Below are positions 50,834 to 60,596 of a DNA stretch of 64,000 nucleotides, one piece after another. Position numbers and translations under genes: made by a program. Origin of the DNA: Clostridiales bacterium (GTDB taxonomy: Bacteria > Bacillota > Clostridia > Christensenellales > Aristaeellaceae); the NCBI GenBank assembly GCA_004556395.1, contig SFHK01000010.1:1-64000 (forward strand), given 5' to 3'. Each line of letters opens with the position of its first letter. The stretch's first letter is position 1. Below the pieces are notes generated by a model that made no database searches, was not told the origin of the DNA, and saw nothing but the letters and a program-made list of their open reading frames with translations.

Positions 50834-51871
50834 TTAAAGGCTCACTTCCCGATTTTCACGCGCCGAACGATAAATCGCGTCTAGAATCCTCTGAATTGTC
50901 AGAGCGTCCTCCAGACAGGAAACCGGCTTGCGCCCCGTGCGGGCGCAAGCCACGAAATGGCGAATCTCATACTCAAATCGATCAATGTTGATCGTCACGG
51001 GATGCTTGTCCGTCAGATATTCATCCTCTTCTGTATAGATGCACAGGGGTTCCAGCTCCGCGCCGCCCTTTGTGCCGCAGATCTGCGTATAGCTCTGGTC
51101 ACGGCAGTTCAGCGCCCAGCTGGTTTCAAACAGCAGGCACGCGCCGTTTTCAAAATGCACGATACCGGCCGCGGAATCCTCCGTGTCAAACGCCGTAACG
51201 TCATGATCCAGCGCGACCCAGCGGTTTACGCCCTTCGTCTGGAAATTGCCGATCGCGTGCGAAATCTGCGCGCTCACGCGCACCGGCTTCGGCCGTCCCA
51301 TAAGGTACCACGTATTGTCGATGCAATGCACGCCAATGTCAACCACCGGCCCGCCGCCGGATTTCGTCGTGTCTGTGAACCAGCCGACCGGCGTGCCTCT
51401 GCGCCGGATCATCGCGCACTTGGCATAGTAAATATCGCCCAGCTTGCCCTCCGCGACCATATCCGCGAGCAGCCGTACATCCGTCTGATACCTTCTCGGC
51501 ACGGCCAGCATGAACGTCACGCCCGCGTCCTCGACCGCCCGCTTCATTCGCAGCGCGCCCTCGAGATCCGCCGCCATGGGCTTTTCGCACAGAACATGCT
51601 TTCCCGCACGCGCCGCCGCAATCGCTACCGGCTCATGCGAACGATTCCACACGCAGACATCCACACCGTCAATGTCCTCGTTTGCCAGAACCTGTTCTGC
51701 GGTCTCATATGCCTTACATCCCGGAAAATTCGCCGCAACCTGACACGCGCGCTCGATCTTCCAGTCGGCGACGGCCACGATTTCTACATCGTCTATTTTC
51801 TTATACGCGGGTACGTGCGCGCTCTGGCAAATATTGCCCGCGCCAATAATCGCCATTCGAAATTTCTTCAT
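50834..51871 (-). CDS. Gfo/Idh/MocA-family oxidoreductase
   Basis: The 345-residue protein starts at ATG 51871, six bases after GGAG; the TTG at 51883 is too near. MAIIGAGNICQSAHVPAY is the NAD(P) loop, HVLCEKPMAADL the EKP motif, and GGPVVDIGVHCIDNTWYLMG contains the catalytic Asp/His. It is the fourth gene of the sugar operon, directly before two isomerases, and may supply a 3-keto or epimerised intermediate. Confidence 0.9.
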   Translation of the reverse strand: MKKFRMAIIGAGNICQSAHVPAYKKIDDVEIVAVADWKIERACQVAANFPGCKAYETAEQVLANEDIDGVDVCVWNRSHEPVAIAAARAGKHVLCEKPMAADLEGALRMKRAVEDAGVTFMLAVPRRYQTDVRLLADMVAEGKLGDIYYAKCAMIRRRGTPVGWFTDTTKSGGGPVVDIGVHCIDNTWYLMGRPKPVRVSAQISHAIGNFQTKGVNRWVALDHDVTAFDTEDSAAGIVHFENGACLLFETSWALNCRDQSYTQICGTKGGAELEPLCIYTEEDEYLTDKHPVTINIDRFEYEIRHFVACARTGRKPVSCLEDALTIQRILDAIYRSARENREVSL

Positions 51872-51898
51872 GGAAATCTCCAACCTTTCTTATACCGA

Positions 51899-52780
51899 TT
51901 AGCCCTTCACCGAGCCGATCATGATTCCCTTCACGAAATAGCGCTGCAGGAACGGATACACAAACAACACCGGCAGCACCGTAATGACCGTAACCGTCAT
52001 ACGCACGCCTCTGGGCGTCAGCGCCTCCATAAGGCCGGTATCCAGCTCGGAGGACATTTTCAGCTGCTGTGTAAGAATTTCCGCTTCCTTTAGATAGGTA
52101 TACAGCTTGTACTGAAGCGTCGTCAGCTCCGGACGGTTGAAGGTGTAAATGTGGTTGTCGAACCACGCGTTCCACTGACCGACGGCAGCGTATACCGCAA
52201 TCGTGGCAATGATCGGCTGTGCCATCGGAAGAATGATCCGCAGGAAAATACGGAATGTACCGGCGCCGTCAATCTTGGCCGCTTCTTCAATCGACGGCGG
52301 AAGCTGCTCCAGAAATGTCTTGATCAGAATCACGTAGTACGCCTGCACGATGGTTGGAAGGATATACACACTGAAGCTGTTGAGCATTCCATAGGAACGA
52401 TACACGAGATACGTGGGAATCAGGCCGCCGGAAACATACATCGTGACGATCAGGATGCGATACAGGGGCTTTCGCAGCGGCATCTCCTGCTTCGTGAACA
52501 GAAAGCCCAGAAACATGCAGGCGAGCACCGTAAGAGCCGTACCGAGCAGGGTGCGCACCAGCGAATTGCGGAACGCGACGCCCATTCCCTCGAGTTTGAA
52601 AACCTTGGAATAGTTGCTGAGCGTAGGGTTTATAGGAATGAAGAACTGCCCTACTCCGGAGCCGGAGCTGATCGACGAAATGAATATGTACCATATCGGA
52701 TACACGCACAGAAGGATAAACAGTCCGAAGAACAGATAATTGAAGCCGAGAAACACCCGGCGCGATACGGATACCTTCAT
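51899..52780 (-). CDS. carbohydrate ABC permease, LplC/MalG type
   Basis: The 293-residue permease has about six helices and the EAA loop SIEEAAKIDGAGTFRIFLRI. ATG 52780 is nine bases after GGAGG; a GTG at 52783 is also possible. The pattern is closest to the LplC/YtcP branch that accompanies LplB and large binding proteins in gut Firmicutes. It lies 14 bases after the partner permease gene. No ATPase gene is in the locus, so a shared MsmX/UgpC-like ATPase must be used. Confidence 0.92.
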   Translation of the reverse strand: MKVSVSRRVFLGFNYLFFGLFILLCVYPIWYIFISSISSGSGVGQFFIPINPTLSNYSKVFKLEGMGVAFRNSLVRTLLGTALTVLACMFLGFLFTKQEMPLRKPLYRILIVTMYVSGGLIPTYLVYRSYGMLNSFSVYILPTIVQAYYVILIKTFLEQLPPSIEEAAKIDGAGTFRIFLRIILPMAQPIIATIAVYAAVGQWNAWFDNHIYTFNRPELTTLQYKLYTYLKEAEILTQQLKMSSELDTGLMEALTPRGVRMTVTVITVLPVLFVYPFLQRYFVKGIMIGSVKG

Positions 52781-52794
52781 CACTTCATCCCTCC

Positions 52795-53730
52795 TTACAC
52801 AATGCCCTGACCGCGCACCAGCTTTGCCACGGTATTGGCGATAAACAGCATGATAACGCTGATCGTGGATTTAAAAATACCGATTGCGGTCGCATATGAA
52901 TAATCGTACAGCTGAAGGCCTACTCGATAGGTATATACGTCCAGCACCTCGATACGGTCATATACGAAGGTGTTTTTGAACACATAATACTGCTCCATGC
53001 CGACATTGATGAAGTTCGAAACGCACAGAAGCATCAAAACGATAAACGTGGGCATCAAAGACGGAATGGTGATGTGCAACGCACAACGGAACTTGCCCGC
53101 GCCGTCCACGGTCGCCGCCTCGTACAGCTGCTGATCGATGCCCGTAATGGCGGCTATATAAATGATCGCGTTCCACCCCAGCGTTTTCCAGATCGTTAAA
53201 AGACTCTGAAACCAGTATACGCTGTCCATGTCGTTGAGCACGCCGAGCTGACTGGCTTTCGCGCCGAAGAACGCGCGCACCTGATTGATCAATCCTTCGG
53301 AACCGAACACATTGAATGCAATAGAATACACGATGATCCAGCTGATGAAATGCGGAAGCGTGGTCATCGTCTGGGAAAGCTTGCGGAAGCGGGCGCTGCC
53401 GATTTCATTCAGCAGCACGGCCATCAAAAGCGGCAAAATCAGCGCGCAGAACGATATACCTGAAAATACAAACGTATTCACAAGAACGCGAATGGTGTCC
53501 TTGCTGGTAAAAAACATCTGGAAGTACTTGAGTCCTACATACGTGTTTTTAAACAGCGGCGTGCCCGGCTTGTACTCAAACAGCGACAGCACCCAGCCGA
53601 ACAACGGAATGTAGCGAAATAATACCACAAGGGCCATCAGCGGAAGCGCCATGAAAAACAACGACCAGGCTTTTTTCTCCCTGGAACGCGTTCTCCCCTG
53701 CATCGCCGGCTTCACATTCGTCACTTGCAT
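52795..53730 (-). CDS. carbohydrate ABC permease, LplB type
   Basis: The 311-residue permease has six helices, the LplB start region KKAWSLFFMALPLMALVVLF and the EAA loop YEAATVDGAGKFRCALHI. ATG 53730 (MQVTNVKPAM) is six bases after AAAGGAAGG; upstream ATGs overlap this site. It forms the heterodimer with the LplC-type permease. Confidence 0.92.
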   Translation of the reverse strand: MQVTNVKPAMQGRTRSREKKAWSLFFMALPLMALVVLFRYIPLFGWVLSLFEYKPGTPLFKNTYVGLKYFQMFFTSKDTIRVLVNTFVFSGISFCALILPLLMAVLLNEIGSARFRKLSQTMTTLPHFISWIIVYSIAFNVFGSEGLINQVRAFFGAKASQLGVLNDMDSVYWFQSLLTIWKTLGWNAIIYIAAITGIDQQLYEAATVDGAGKFRCALHITIPSLMPTFIVLMLLCVSNFINVGMEQYYVFKNTFVYDRIEVLDVYTYRVGLQLYDYSYATAIGIFKSTISVIMLFIANTVAKLVRGQGIV

Positions 53731-53763
53731 GTTCATCCTTCCTTTCGCCATCGTGCAAATCAC

Positions 53764-53795
53764 GCCCGGGCTGCGGCCATGGCTGCAGCCCGGGC
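53764..53795 (-). promoter_or_regulatory. hairpin between binding-protein and permease genes
   Basis: GCCCGGGCTGC (53764-53774) pairs perfectly with GCAGCCCGGGC (53785-53795). No T run follows on the minus strand. It lies in the only large gap of the operon and probably stabilises the binding-protein mRNA or reduces read-through. Confidence 0.55.
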
Positions 53796-53818
53796 CGGGT
53801 CAGCAGTGGTTCCGGTTG

Positions 53819-55549
53819 TTATTTGCCGAGGTAGTTCGCTTCGTATACCTGGCGCGCCTCGTCGTAAATGGGACGGATGACTTCGCGCACCTTGTTAAAC
53901 TCGGTTTCGCACCATTCCCAGGCAGTTTCTTCGTCCGCGTCCTCAAGCTCCTGAATGATCGCGTCCCGAAGCGCTTCGAATTCCTCGTCGCTTTCCGCCA
54001 TAATCAGCTTGGCCAGGCTGCGGTACAGAATATCGTTGCAATTGTCCATGATGCGCTTGATGTCCATGGGAATATCCGTGATACCGGATACGACCGTCTG
54101 CGCATAGTCGCCGCTCAGGTCTTTGGCCTCGCCGGCATACACGCGCTGCATGCAGGCGTCGGACGGATAAGACGCATTGTAGTATGCGCAGTAATCCTCG
54201 TACATCTTGCCGATACCCAGCGCACGATATTCCGCTTCTTCCATCAGCTCGTAGCTGTAGCCATCCTTCGCGGAACGGGTCGTGGGCTGCGCCATGTTCC
54301 ACTGTGCCACGGTGCTGCGGCCAAAGCCGGTCTTCTGCCATTCCTCGCCGTTCTCACTGCGAAGGCGAATCGTCTCGTCAAACAGATAGGGTTTGCCGTT
54401 GGCGTCGTAATCCCAGTGTACGCCCTGAATGCCGGAATAGAGCGTGCGGATGTATTCCGGAGAGTGCATCATGTCCAGCAGAGCTACTGCCTTTTCCTTG
54501 TGCTTGCTTTTCGCCGAGATGAAGATGGTGTTCGTAGGAGCGTTACCAATGATGTTGAGCTTGTTGGCGTGCACGTACGCACCGGAGGAAGGGATGATCA
54601 CCATGCCCGCCATGGTATCCGGATCCAGCTTCGTCTGCGCGTTATACAGCGTGTTGTAGTTATAAACCTCACCGACATAGCGACCGGCCTGCAGCTTGGC
54701 CGTGTACTCCTCCTCGGTCTGCGTGAAGGAATCCAGATCAAACAGCCCTGCACGGTACATCTTGTTGTAGAAGCTCATATCCGTCCAGAACGCAGAGCGC
54801 TCGGGATTGACATAGCCGTTATACAGGATGCAGTCGTCCCAGCTGGCCATATACTGATAACCATTGAACGTCCAGGGATTCAGGCCGACGCTGGTAAGAT
54901 AGCAGGCTCGAATGTAGAAGAAATCCAGTCTGTTATGCAGGCCAATGCCGTAGATTTTCTGTCCGTCCTCGGTTTCCGGATGGTTTTCCACCATCTTGAT
55001 CATCGCGTTCAGATAATCCTCGTCGTTTTCAACGGCCGGATAGCCGGCTTCTTTGTAATAGTCCCAGCGAAGCGCATAGCCGCGGGAAGGAAGCTTGCCG
55101 CCGCCCACACGTTCCGGGCCAAGGCCGGGCGCAATGAAGTACAGCCCGTGATCGTCGCCGCCGAGCATGGCGCGCATAACGTCGTTGCGCGCGGCAAACT
55201 GTTCGGAATCGATGTATTCCGTCTGATCGATCATGGTGTCGATGTTCAACGCCATGTGATTTTCAAGAATCGTCGCCAGATGTGACTGCGTCGTGCAAAC
55301 GATGTCCGGAAGGTCGTTGCTCGCCAGCATCAGGCTGAACTTGTCCGCGTCGTAGAACGTGTACTTGATCTCGATGTTCAGCGCGTCCTTCAGCACCTTC
55401 ACGACGTCCTCATCAAAGAAACCGTCGCGGAATACGAACGCCGATCCGACTGAAATGGTTTCTCTCTCGCCTTCGGCAAGCGTGGGAACACCAGCAATCG
55501 TCGTGAGGAGCATGACTGCGATCAGTATCCTGGTAAGAATTGCCTTCAT
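53819..55549 (-). CDS. extracellular solute-binding protein, LplA type
   Basis: The 576-residue protein has a signal peptide (TRILIAVMLLTTIAGVPTLA) without a lipobox Cys, then the large family 1-like binding fold: DLPDIVCTTQSHLATILENH and GKLPSRGYALRWDYYKEAGYP are typical. TNTIFISAKSKHKEKAVALLD is the conserved late segment. The C-terminal ~60 residues are helical and acidic. It is the first gene of the operon and the likely high-affinity receptor for the imported oligosaccharide. ATG 55549 follows GGGAGG. Confidence 0.92.
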   Translation of the reverse strand: MKAILTRILIAVMLLTTIAGVPTLAEGERETISVGSAFVFRDGFFDEDVVKVLKDALNIEIKYTFYDADKFSLMLASNDLPDIVCTTQSHLATILENHMALNIDTMIDQTEYIDSEQFAARNDVMRAMLGGDDHGLYFIAPGLGPERVGGGKLPSRGYALRWDYYKEAGYPAVENDEDYLNAMIKMVENHPETEDGQKIYGIGLHNRLDFFYIRACYLTSVGLNPWTFNGYQYMASWDDCILYNGYVNPERSAFWTDMSFYNKMYRAGLFDLDSFTQTEEEYTAKLQAGRYVGEVYNYNTLYNAQTKLDPDTMAGMVIIPSSGAYVHANKLNIIGNAPTNTIFISAKSKHKEKAVALLDMMHSPEYIRTLYSGIQGVHWDYDANGKPYLFDETIRLRSENGEEWQKTGFGRSTVAQWNMAQPTTRSAKDGYSYELMEEAEYRALGIGKMYEDYCAYYNASYPSDACMQRVYAGEAKDLSGDYAQTVVSGITDIPMDIKRIMDNCNDILYRSLAKLIMAESDEEFEALRDAIIQELEDADEETAWEWCETEFNKVREVIRPIYDEARQVYEANYLGK

Positions 55550-55610
55550 GTTGGTAATACCTCCCGTTTTCTATGTTCTTTCGTGAAACGCCCCGCGTTT
55601 CCGTATTTCC

Positions 55611-55639
55611 ATTCTATTGCTTTCGGGCTGCATTGTCTA
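55611..55639 (-). promoter_or_regulatory. promoter of the amino-sugar ABC operon
   Basis: On the minus strand TAGACA (55639-55634) and TAGAAT (55616-55611) are 17 bases apart. The gap 55550-55873 between the divergent operons is AT-rich and otherwise gene-free; repeats such as TGCAAAT (55734 and 55746) may be regulator sites. Confidence 0.6.
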
Positions 55640-55800
55640 TGCTCTCTGCGACTCGGTTTTTATCCAAACCCACAATTCACAGTCCTTCGAGCGCTCCTTT
55701 ATTTGGATTATTCAGCGTCAAAACGTGCAAATCCTCCGCAATAATGCAAATTTTAAGCCGTTTATTATTTATTCTACCTATTATTTTATGTCTATTTCCA

Positions 55801-55829
55801 TTGTAATCACCGCAGGCGTGTGCTATACT
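55801..55829 (+). promoter_or_regulatory. sigma-A promoter of the yesN-yesM genes
   Basis: TTGTAA (55801-55806) and TATACT (55824-55829) are 17 bases apart, 45 bases before the start at 55874. Confidence 0.75.
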
Positions 55830-55873
55830 TCAAGCAGTTCACAGCGAAGAAGGACGGGGAGGATGAATCTTCC

Positions 55874-57391
55874 ATGCTGACTGTAATGATCGTCGAAGAC
55901 GAAATGCTTGTACGCATGGGACTTTCGGTTTCAATCGACTGGGAAAAGCGAAATATGCGTCTGGTGGCGGAAGTTGGCAACGGCAACGACGGATATTATG
56001 CCTTTTTGCGCCATCGTCCCAATATCGTTATCACCGACATACGCATGCCGGGCATGGACGGCCTTACGCTGATTCAGAAGATCCGCGAGCTTGACCGTTC
56101 CTGCCGAATCATTGTCATTTCCTGCATGACGGATTTTGCCACGCTGCACGAGGCCATGCAATACGACATTTCCTCCTACCTGATCAAAGCCACCATGACG
56201 CAGGATAACATCCGCGACGCCCTCGATAAGACGACGGATGATTTCAGCCGTCTGGAGCAGGTGACTGAATCCACCGGTTCTCAGGATCGATCGCAGATTT
56301 TGGCCGACCTCGTCGCCCGCTACCTGACCCTTCATTCGGTCACCTACCGGCAGCTGGTTTCCTCCCTTACGCGCGAAGGGATTCCTCTGCCTCCCCCCAC
56401 CGGCCTTCTGACCGTATACCGGAACGTAGTATCCACGGAACAGATGATGCTGAAAAGCGTCTGCCATCTGATTGAAAACGCGCTTTCACTTACCCGCGAA
56501 ACAAACTATTTCATCAGCGACCACTGCCTGATTTTCTTCACGAACACCTTCCTGTCCGACTCCATCGACGGGCCGATTCAGGCGCTGAACGACGTATACA
56601 ATTACATAAAGGAAAACTTCTCACAGCACCTGCGCTTCGTTTACTCCACGGAGGAAATCTCTTTAGAGAGCATGCCCGTGTATCTTGAGCGCGTGCTCGC
56701 GCTGGGCTCGCGCGCCTATCTGTTTGACACGCCCGTGCTTTCGGTCGATCACAACGGCGAGATTGCCGACCGCGATATCAACGGCTGGTTCGAGCATTTG
56801 CAGGTCTGCGCTTCTCAGCTTCGCCTCGATCCAAAGCTGTATTCCGATTACCTGAACGCGGTTCAAAACGCCTATCGTTCTCTGGGACAGCCCCGCTCGG
56901 AGGTTCTAAAGTGCCTGTACGAAGTCACGGTTTTGCTGGCGCAGAACAACCGGAAAATCACGCCCGACCAGCTTACCTGCTGCCACCACTACCTTTCCAA
57001 AGCACAGTCGCTGCGCAGCATGATGAGCATCATCGACAAGCAGATTCTGGCCTTTGCCGGTGCGCCGGTCACGCCTTACACGCATCTGCTGAGCGACGCC
57101 GTCGGATACATGGTGGACAATCTGGAAAGCGACCTGTCTCTGACCAGCGTCGCCGCGCATGTAAACCTGTCGCCCGGATATTTTTCTACCCTTCTGAAAA
57201 AGGAAACCGGCATGCGGTTTGCAGAACTGCTGGGCGACCTGCGCCTGAAGCGCGCGCAGGACCTTTTGAAAAACAGCGAATTCAACATCAATGAAATTGC
57301 ACAGAAATGCGGCTACACCGACATTGCCTATTTCAGCCGGTGCTTCAAAAAGCGTTTCGGCGTGTCACCCAGCAGCTGGAGGAATCTATGA
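55874..57391 (+). CDS. YesN-type response regulator (REC + AraC HTH)
   Basis: The 505-residue protein starts at ATG 55874 after GGGGAGG. The receiver domain has VMIVEDEML, phospho-acceptor Asp in ITDIRMPGMDG and the switch Lys in SSYLIKATM. A long middle region follows. The C-terminal AraC domain (about 405-505) has LTSVAAHVNLSPGYFSTLLK and INEIAQKCGYTDIAYFSRCF. It should activate the divergent transporter operon and perhaps the GH4 genes. Its stop overlaps the kinase start. Confidence 0.92.
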   Translation: MLTVMIVEDEMLVRMGLSVSIDWEKRNMRLVAEVGNGNDGYYAFLRHRPNIVITDIRMPGMDGLTLIQKIRELDRSCRIIVISCMTDFATLHEAMQYDISSYLIKATMTQDNIRDALDKTTDDFSRLEQVTESTGSQDRSQILADLVARYLTLHSVTYRQLVSSLTREGIPLPPPTGLLTVYRNVVSTEQMMLKSVCHLIENALSLTRETNYFISDHCLIFFTNTFLSDSIDGPIQALNDVYNYIKENFSQHLRFVYSTEEISLESMPVYLERVLALGSRAYLFDTPVLSVDHNGEIADRDINGWFEHLQVCASQLRLDPKLYSDYLNAVQNAYRSLGQPRSEVLKCLYEVTVLLAQNNRKITPDQLTCCHHYLSKAQSLRSMMSIIDKQILAFAGAPVTPYTHLLSDAVGYMVDNLESDLSLTSVAAHVNLSPGYFSTLLKKETGMRFAELLGDLRLKRAQDLLKNSEFNINEIAQKCGYTDIAYFSRCFKKRFGVSPSSWRNL

Positions 57392-59235
57392 AGCTTGCAG
57401 CGTTCCGGCACAAGTACTCTCTGTCCAAAACCTTTATCGTTTACACGACCCTGTTCATTTTCGTAGTGGTCTTTCTGCTCACACTTCTTGTAACCCGGCA
57501 ATACGGCTCCACGCTGAAAAGGCAGCAGGAGGACGCCACGATCGCCGCCTTTTCCTATTCGATCCGGCAGATCGAAAGCATGCTGGCTTCCTCCCGCAAA
57601 AGCGCGCTCGCCCTTACGCAGATTGCCGGTGTGCGCGATTATCTGACCGGCGCGTATTCAACACCGCTTGAGCAGGTAGAGCTCTTCCGCGAGGTCATTG
57701 AAAATATCCTGTCCGCACAGGGAGACAGCACGAACGGCATCGTATTCATCGATGAAAACGGCTATGCCTCCGGGCACTTGGACAAATGGGTCTTCTTCAA
57801 CGAGAATAACCAGACGCTTGCCGCCGTCGCCAACAGTATTTCCGGCGGCGTCGTGCCCAGCTTTCACATTGCGGGTTCCTACCTGCAGACGGAATTTCTT
57901 GAATCCATTCCGCTGGAATTCGCCTCCTACTACCGAAATAACTTATCCATTTTGGCTGTGCAGACCTACGCCTATCCCCGTTCGCAGGGCGCAAAATCGT
58001 TTTCCATTCTCCTGTCCATCCGCGAAGAAGCGCTGATGGAGCTCATTCAGCCCCTTGCGGACGACAGCAGCCTGATTATGCTCCTGCGGAAGGATGGCCA
58101 CTATGTCGCCGGAAAGGGCTGCGACTTCGTCGGGCGAACCTTTTCCATCACCGACGAACTAAGTGAAGACCAGCCCAGCGGCAGCCGCGTGGTCACCATG
58201 GATGGACAGCGCTATCAGATGATCTACTGCCGCTCCTCCAACGACAGCTGGATGCTGACCAAGCTGATCCCCTTGTCGGAGTATTCCGCCGCCGTAAATC
58301 AGATTACCGCCAAAACCGTCTGGATCAGCTCATTGATCTGGATTCTTTCCTGCACCATCTATTCCCTGTGGATGCGCCGGATCCTGCATCCGTTCACGGA
58401 AATCGCGCGAAAAATGTCCGCCCTTCGGGAGAGCCGTCTCGACGCGCGCCTGCACATCCGCACCCACATTCGCGAATTCGACACCATTAACCGCCAGTTC
58501 AATGAAATGGCCGCCAGCATCGAAGAGCTGCACCGGAAGGAACTGATCAACCACAACGAGAAGCTGCAGCTTGAGCTGCGCACGCTGCAATCCCAGATCA
58601 ATCCACACTTTTTGTACAATTCCATTGCGTCCATTCGCTGGCTCGCAACACTGAATGGTGCCAACCGTGTGGCTGAAATGCTGATTGAGCTGGCCGAGTG
58701 CCTTCGTCCGATCTTCAGAGAGTGGTCTCTTACATGGCCGCTTTCCGAGGAACTGAGCTTCATCAGCCACTATATGCAGCTCATGCATCTGCGCTATGAC
58801 GTGCGCTTCACAGTCGAAAACCAGCTTCCGGAGGACTCCGCGCAGCTGTCCGTTCCGCGCTTCGCGCTGCAGCCAATTCTCGAAAACGCCTGCGAGCACG
58901 GCATGCCGCCGAGCGGAAAGCTGAACGTCGTGATGCGGCTGGCCATGCAGGATTCTCATCTGGTCTTTACCGTCTCCGACGACGGCGCTGGCATTGACCC
59001 GCAGACCCTCGAGCGCCTGAACCTCGCCTTCCAAAATAGCGGCTCACCCGTGGAACAGCCGAAAACCTATCGCCACGGCATCGGCTTGGTGAACGTGAAC
59101 CGCCGTCTGGCGCTGATCTATGGGGAAGCCTTCGGCCTGTCCATTGAAAGCACACTCGGGCAGGGCACGCAGGTAACCATGCGCATTCTCGCATCCGTGC
59201 CCTCCACGCCCAGCCCGACGCACGAGAGCGTGTGA
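57388..59235 (+). CDS. YesM-type sensor histidine kinase
   Basis: The 615-residue membrane kinase starts at ATG 57388 within the yesN stop after GGAGG. Two helices (TTLFIFVVVFLLTLLVT near 25, VWISSLIWILSCTIYSLW near 315) flank an extracellular dCache-like sensor. HAMP is at about 340-390. The His_kinase domain has LQSQINPHFLYNSIASIRW with the phosphorylated His, the N box FALQPILENACEHG and the G box DDGAGID. It forms the cognate pair with the YesN protein. Confidence 0.92.
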   Translation: MKLAAFRHKYSLSKTFIVYTTLFIFVVVFLLTLLVTRQYGSTLKRQQEDATIAAFSYSIRQIESMLASSRKSALALTQIAGVRDYLTGAYSTPLEQVELFREVIENILSAQGDSTNGIVFIDENGYASGHLDKWVFFNENNQTLAAVANSISGGVVPSFHIAGSYLQTEFLESIPLEFASYYRNNLSILAVQTYAYPRSQGAKSFSILLSIREEALMELIQPLADDSSLIMLLRKDGHYVAGKGCDFVGRTFSITDELSEDQPSGSRVVTMDGQRYQMIYCRSSNDSWMLTKLIPLSEYSAAVNQITAKTVWISSLIWILSCTIYSLWMRRILHPFTEIARKMSALRESRLDARLHIRTHIREFDTINRQFNEMAASIEELHRKELINHNEKLQLELRTLQSQINPHFLYNSIASIRWLATLNGANRVAEMLIELAECLRPIFREWSLTWPLSEELSFISHYMQLMHLRYDVRFTVENQLPEDSAQLSVPRFALQPILENACEHGMPPSGKLNVVMRLAMQDSHLVFTVSDDGAGIDPQTLERLNLAFQNSGSPVEQPKTYRHGIGLVNVNRRLALIYGEAFGLSIESTLGQGTQVTMRILASVPSTPSPTHESV

Positions 59236-59263
59236 TTCTGCAAAATTGCAAGGGCTTTTTCCA

Positions 59264-59292
59264 TTGACTCCCCCTTGCGATTCCGATATAAT
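59264..59292 (+). promoter_or_regulatory. sigma-A promoter of the GH4 operon
   Basis: TTGACT (59264-59269) and TATAAT (59287-59292) are 17 bases apart, giving a separate transcript from yesN-yesM. Confidence 0.85.
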
Positions 59293-59329
59293 CTGCGTAA
59301 CGAGAATAACATGGAGGTGGACACATTTT

Positions 59330-60595
59330 ATGAAAATCGTCATCGTCGGCGCAGGAAGCCCCTATTCCCCGGAGATTTTCAAAGAACTCTCCGGCAAGTC
59401 TGAGATTCTGCCTGTAGAAGAGATCGCGCTGGTGGACATCGACACGAAACGCCTTTCCATCATTCACTCCTTCCTGGAACGCTTTTCAAAGCGCATCGGC
59501 ATTCACGCCCGCATCACCTCACATGCGCACTGGAACACGGCGCTCCCCGGCGCGGATTTCGTCATTACCCAATACCGCGTCGGCGGAAATGCGGCGCGCG
59601 TGAAGGATGAGCGCATCCCGCTGAGCATGGGCTTCATCGGGCAGGAAACGACCGGCCCCGGCGGCATGATGAAAGCCCTCCGAACGATTCCCGTGGCGCT
59701 GTCCCTCGCTCACTCGATGGAGCGCCTGTGCCCCGACGCGTGGATGATCAACTATACCAATCCCTCCGGCATGATCGCGGAGGCTCTCAGCAAGTATTCC
59801 AGCATCCATTCGGTAGGCCTCTGCGCCGGCGGCATTCGTCCTGCGCAGCAGCTCGCCAAGGCTGCCTCCGTGCGGGAAGAAGAAATTCGCTACGACTTCT
59901 TCGGTCTCAATCACCTGAACTTTGCCTACAACTTTACCATTCATGGAAAACCCGTATCGGAAGAGCTCTTGCAGAAAACGCTGGAAAGCCGCTATGACGA
60001 AGCCACTGAGCCGCTGATTCGCGCGCTGAAACTGTTCCCCTCCAGCTATCTGCAATACTACTTCCGCACGCAGAAGCGCTATAATGACATCACCACCGCC
60101 GAGAAAACCCGCGGGGAGCGCGTGCTTGAGCTTGAGAAGGTCATCTATGACGCATATGCCAACCCCGCCTGCGACGATGAACCCGCGGAACTGAAGCTGC
60201 GCGGCGGCGGGGGATATTCTCAGGTTGCCATCGGCGTGCTGGAAGCCCTTTACACAGGCGTCGACCGCTGGATGGTCTGCAACGTGCCCAATCAGGGAAC
60301 CGTCGCCTGCCTGCCGAACGACGCCGTGATTGAAACCGCCTGCATCGTGAATGCCGCGGGCATCAAGCCGCTTCCGCAGCCGAATTTCCCCAAAACCGTC
60401 TGGGGATTGGTGTGTGCGGTAAAGAACTACGAACAGCTCGCCATTGAAGCCGCCGTTACCGGCAATCGCGACCTCGCGCTGGCGGCACTGGTCGCGCATC
60501 CGCTGGTACGGGACGCAGATCGCGCGCTTCCTCTGCTGAACGCGCTTCTTGAAGCCAATCGCGAGTTCCTCCCGAACTTCTTCAAGGAGAGCTGA
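59330..60595 (+). CDS. GH4 6-phospho-glycosidase (NAD+ and metal dependent)
   Basis: The 421-residue enzyme starts at ATG 59330 after GGAGGTGG. The NAD-binding loop is VIVGAGSPYSPEIF, NYTNPSGMIAEAL the conserved NP loop, and the metal ligands are Cys in VGLCAGG and His in FGLNHLNFAYN. In most GH4 enzymes the Cys is followed by His (GLCH); here it is Ala. RGGGGYSQVAIGVLEALY is the C-terminal motif. It should cleave a 6-phosphorylated disaccharide by the redox-elimination route. A sugar phosphotransferase is absent, so the phosphate must come from a kinase. Confidence 0.9.
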   Translation: MKIVIVGAGSPYSPEIFKELSGKSEILPVEEIALVDIDTKRLSIIHSFLERFSKRIGIHARITSHAHWNTALPGADFVITQYRVGGNAARVKDERIPLSMGFIGQETTGPGGMMKALRTIPVALSLAHSMERLCPDAWMINYTNPSGMIAEALSKYSSIHSVGLCAGGIRPAQQLAKAASVREEEIRYDFFGLNHLNFAYNFTIHGKPVSEELLQKTLESRYDEATEPLIRALKLFPSSYLQYYFRTQKRYNDITTAEKTRGERVLELEKVIYDAYANPACDDEPAELKLRGGGGYSQVAIGVLEALYTGVDRWMVCNVPNQGTVACLPNDAVIETACIVNAAGIKPLPQPNFPKTVWGLVCAVKNYEQLAIEAAVTGNRDLALAALVAHPLVRDADRALPLLNALLEANREFLPNFFKES

Positions 60596-60596
60596 T

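Noticed and set aside
55700..55800. Catabolite-repression (cre) operator in the divergent region of the amino-sugar locus
   Set aside because: No segment matches the palindromic cre consensus closely enough to claim.
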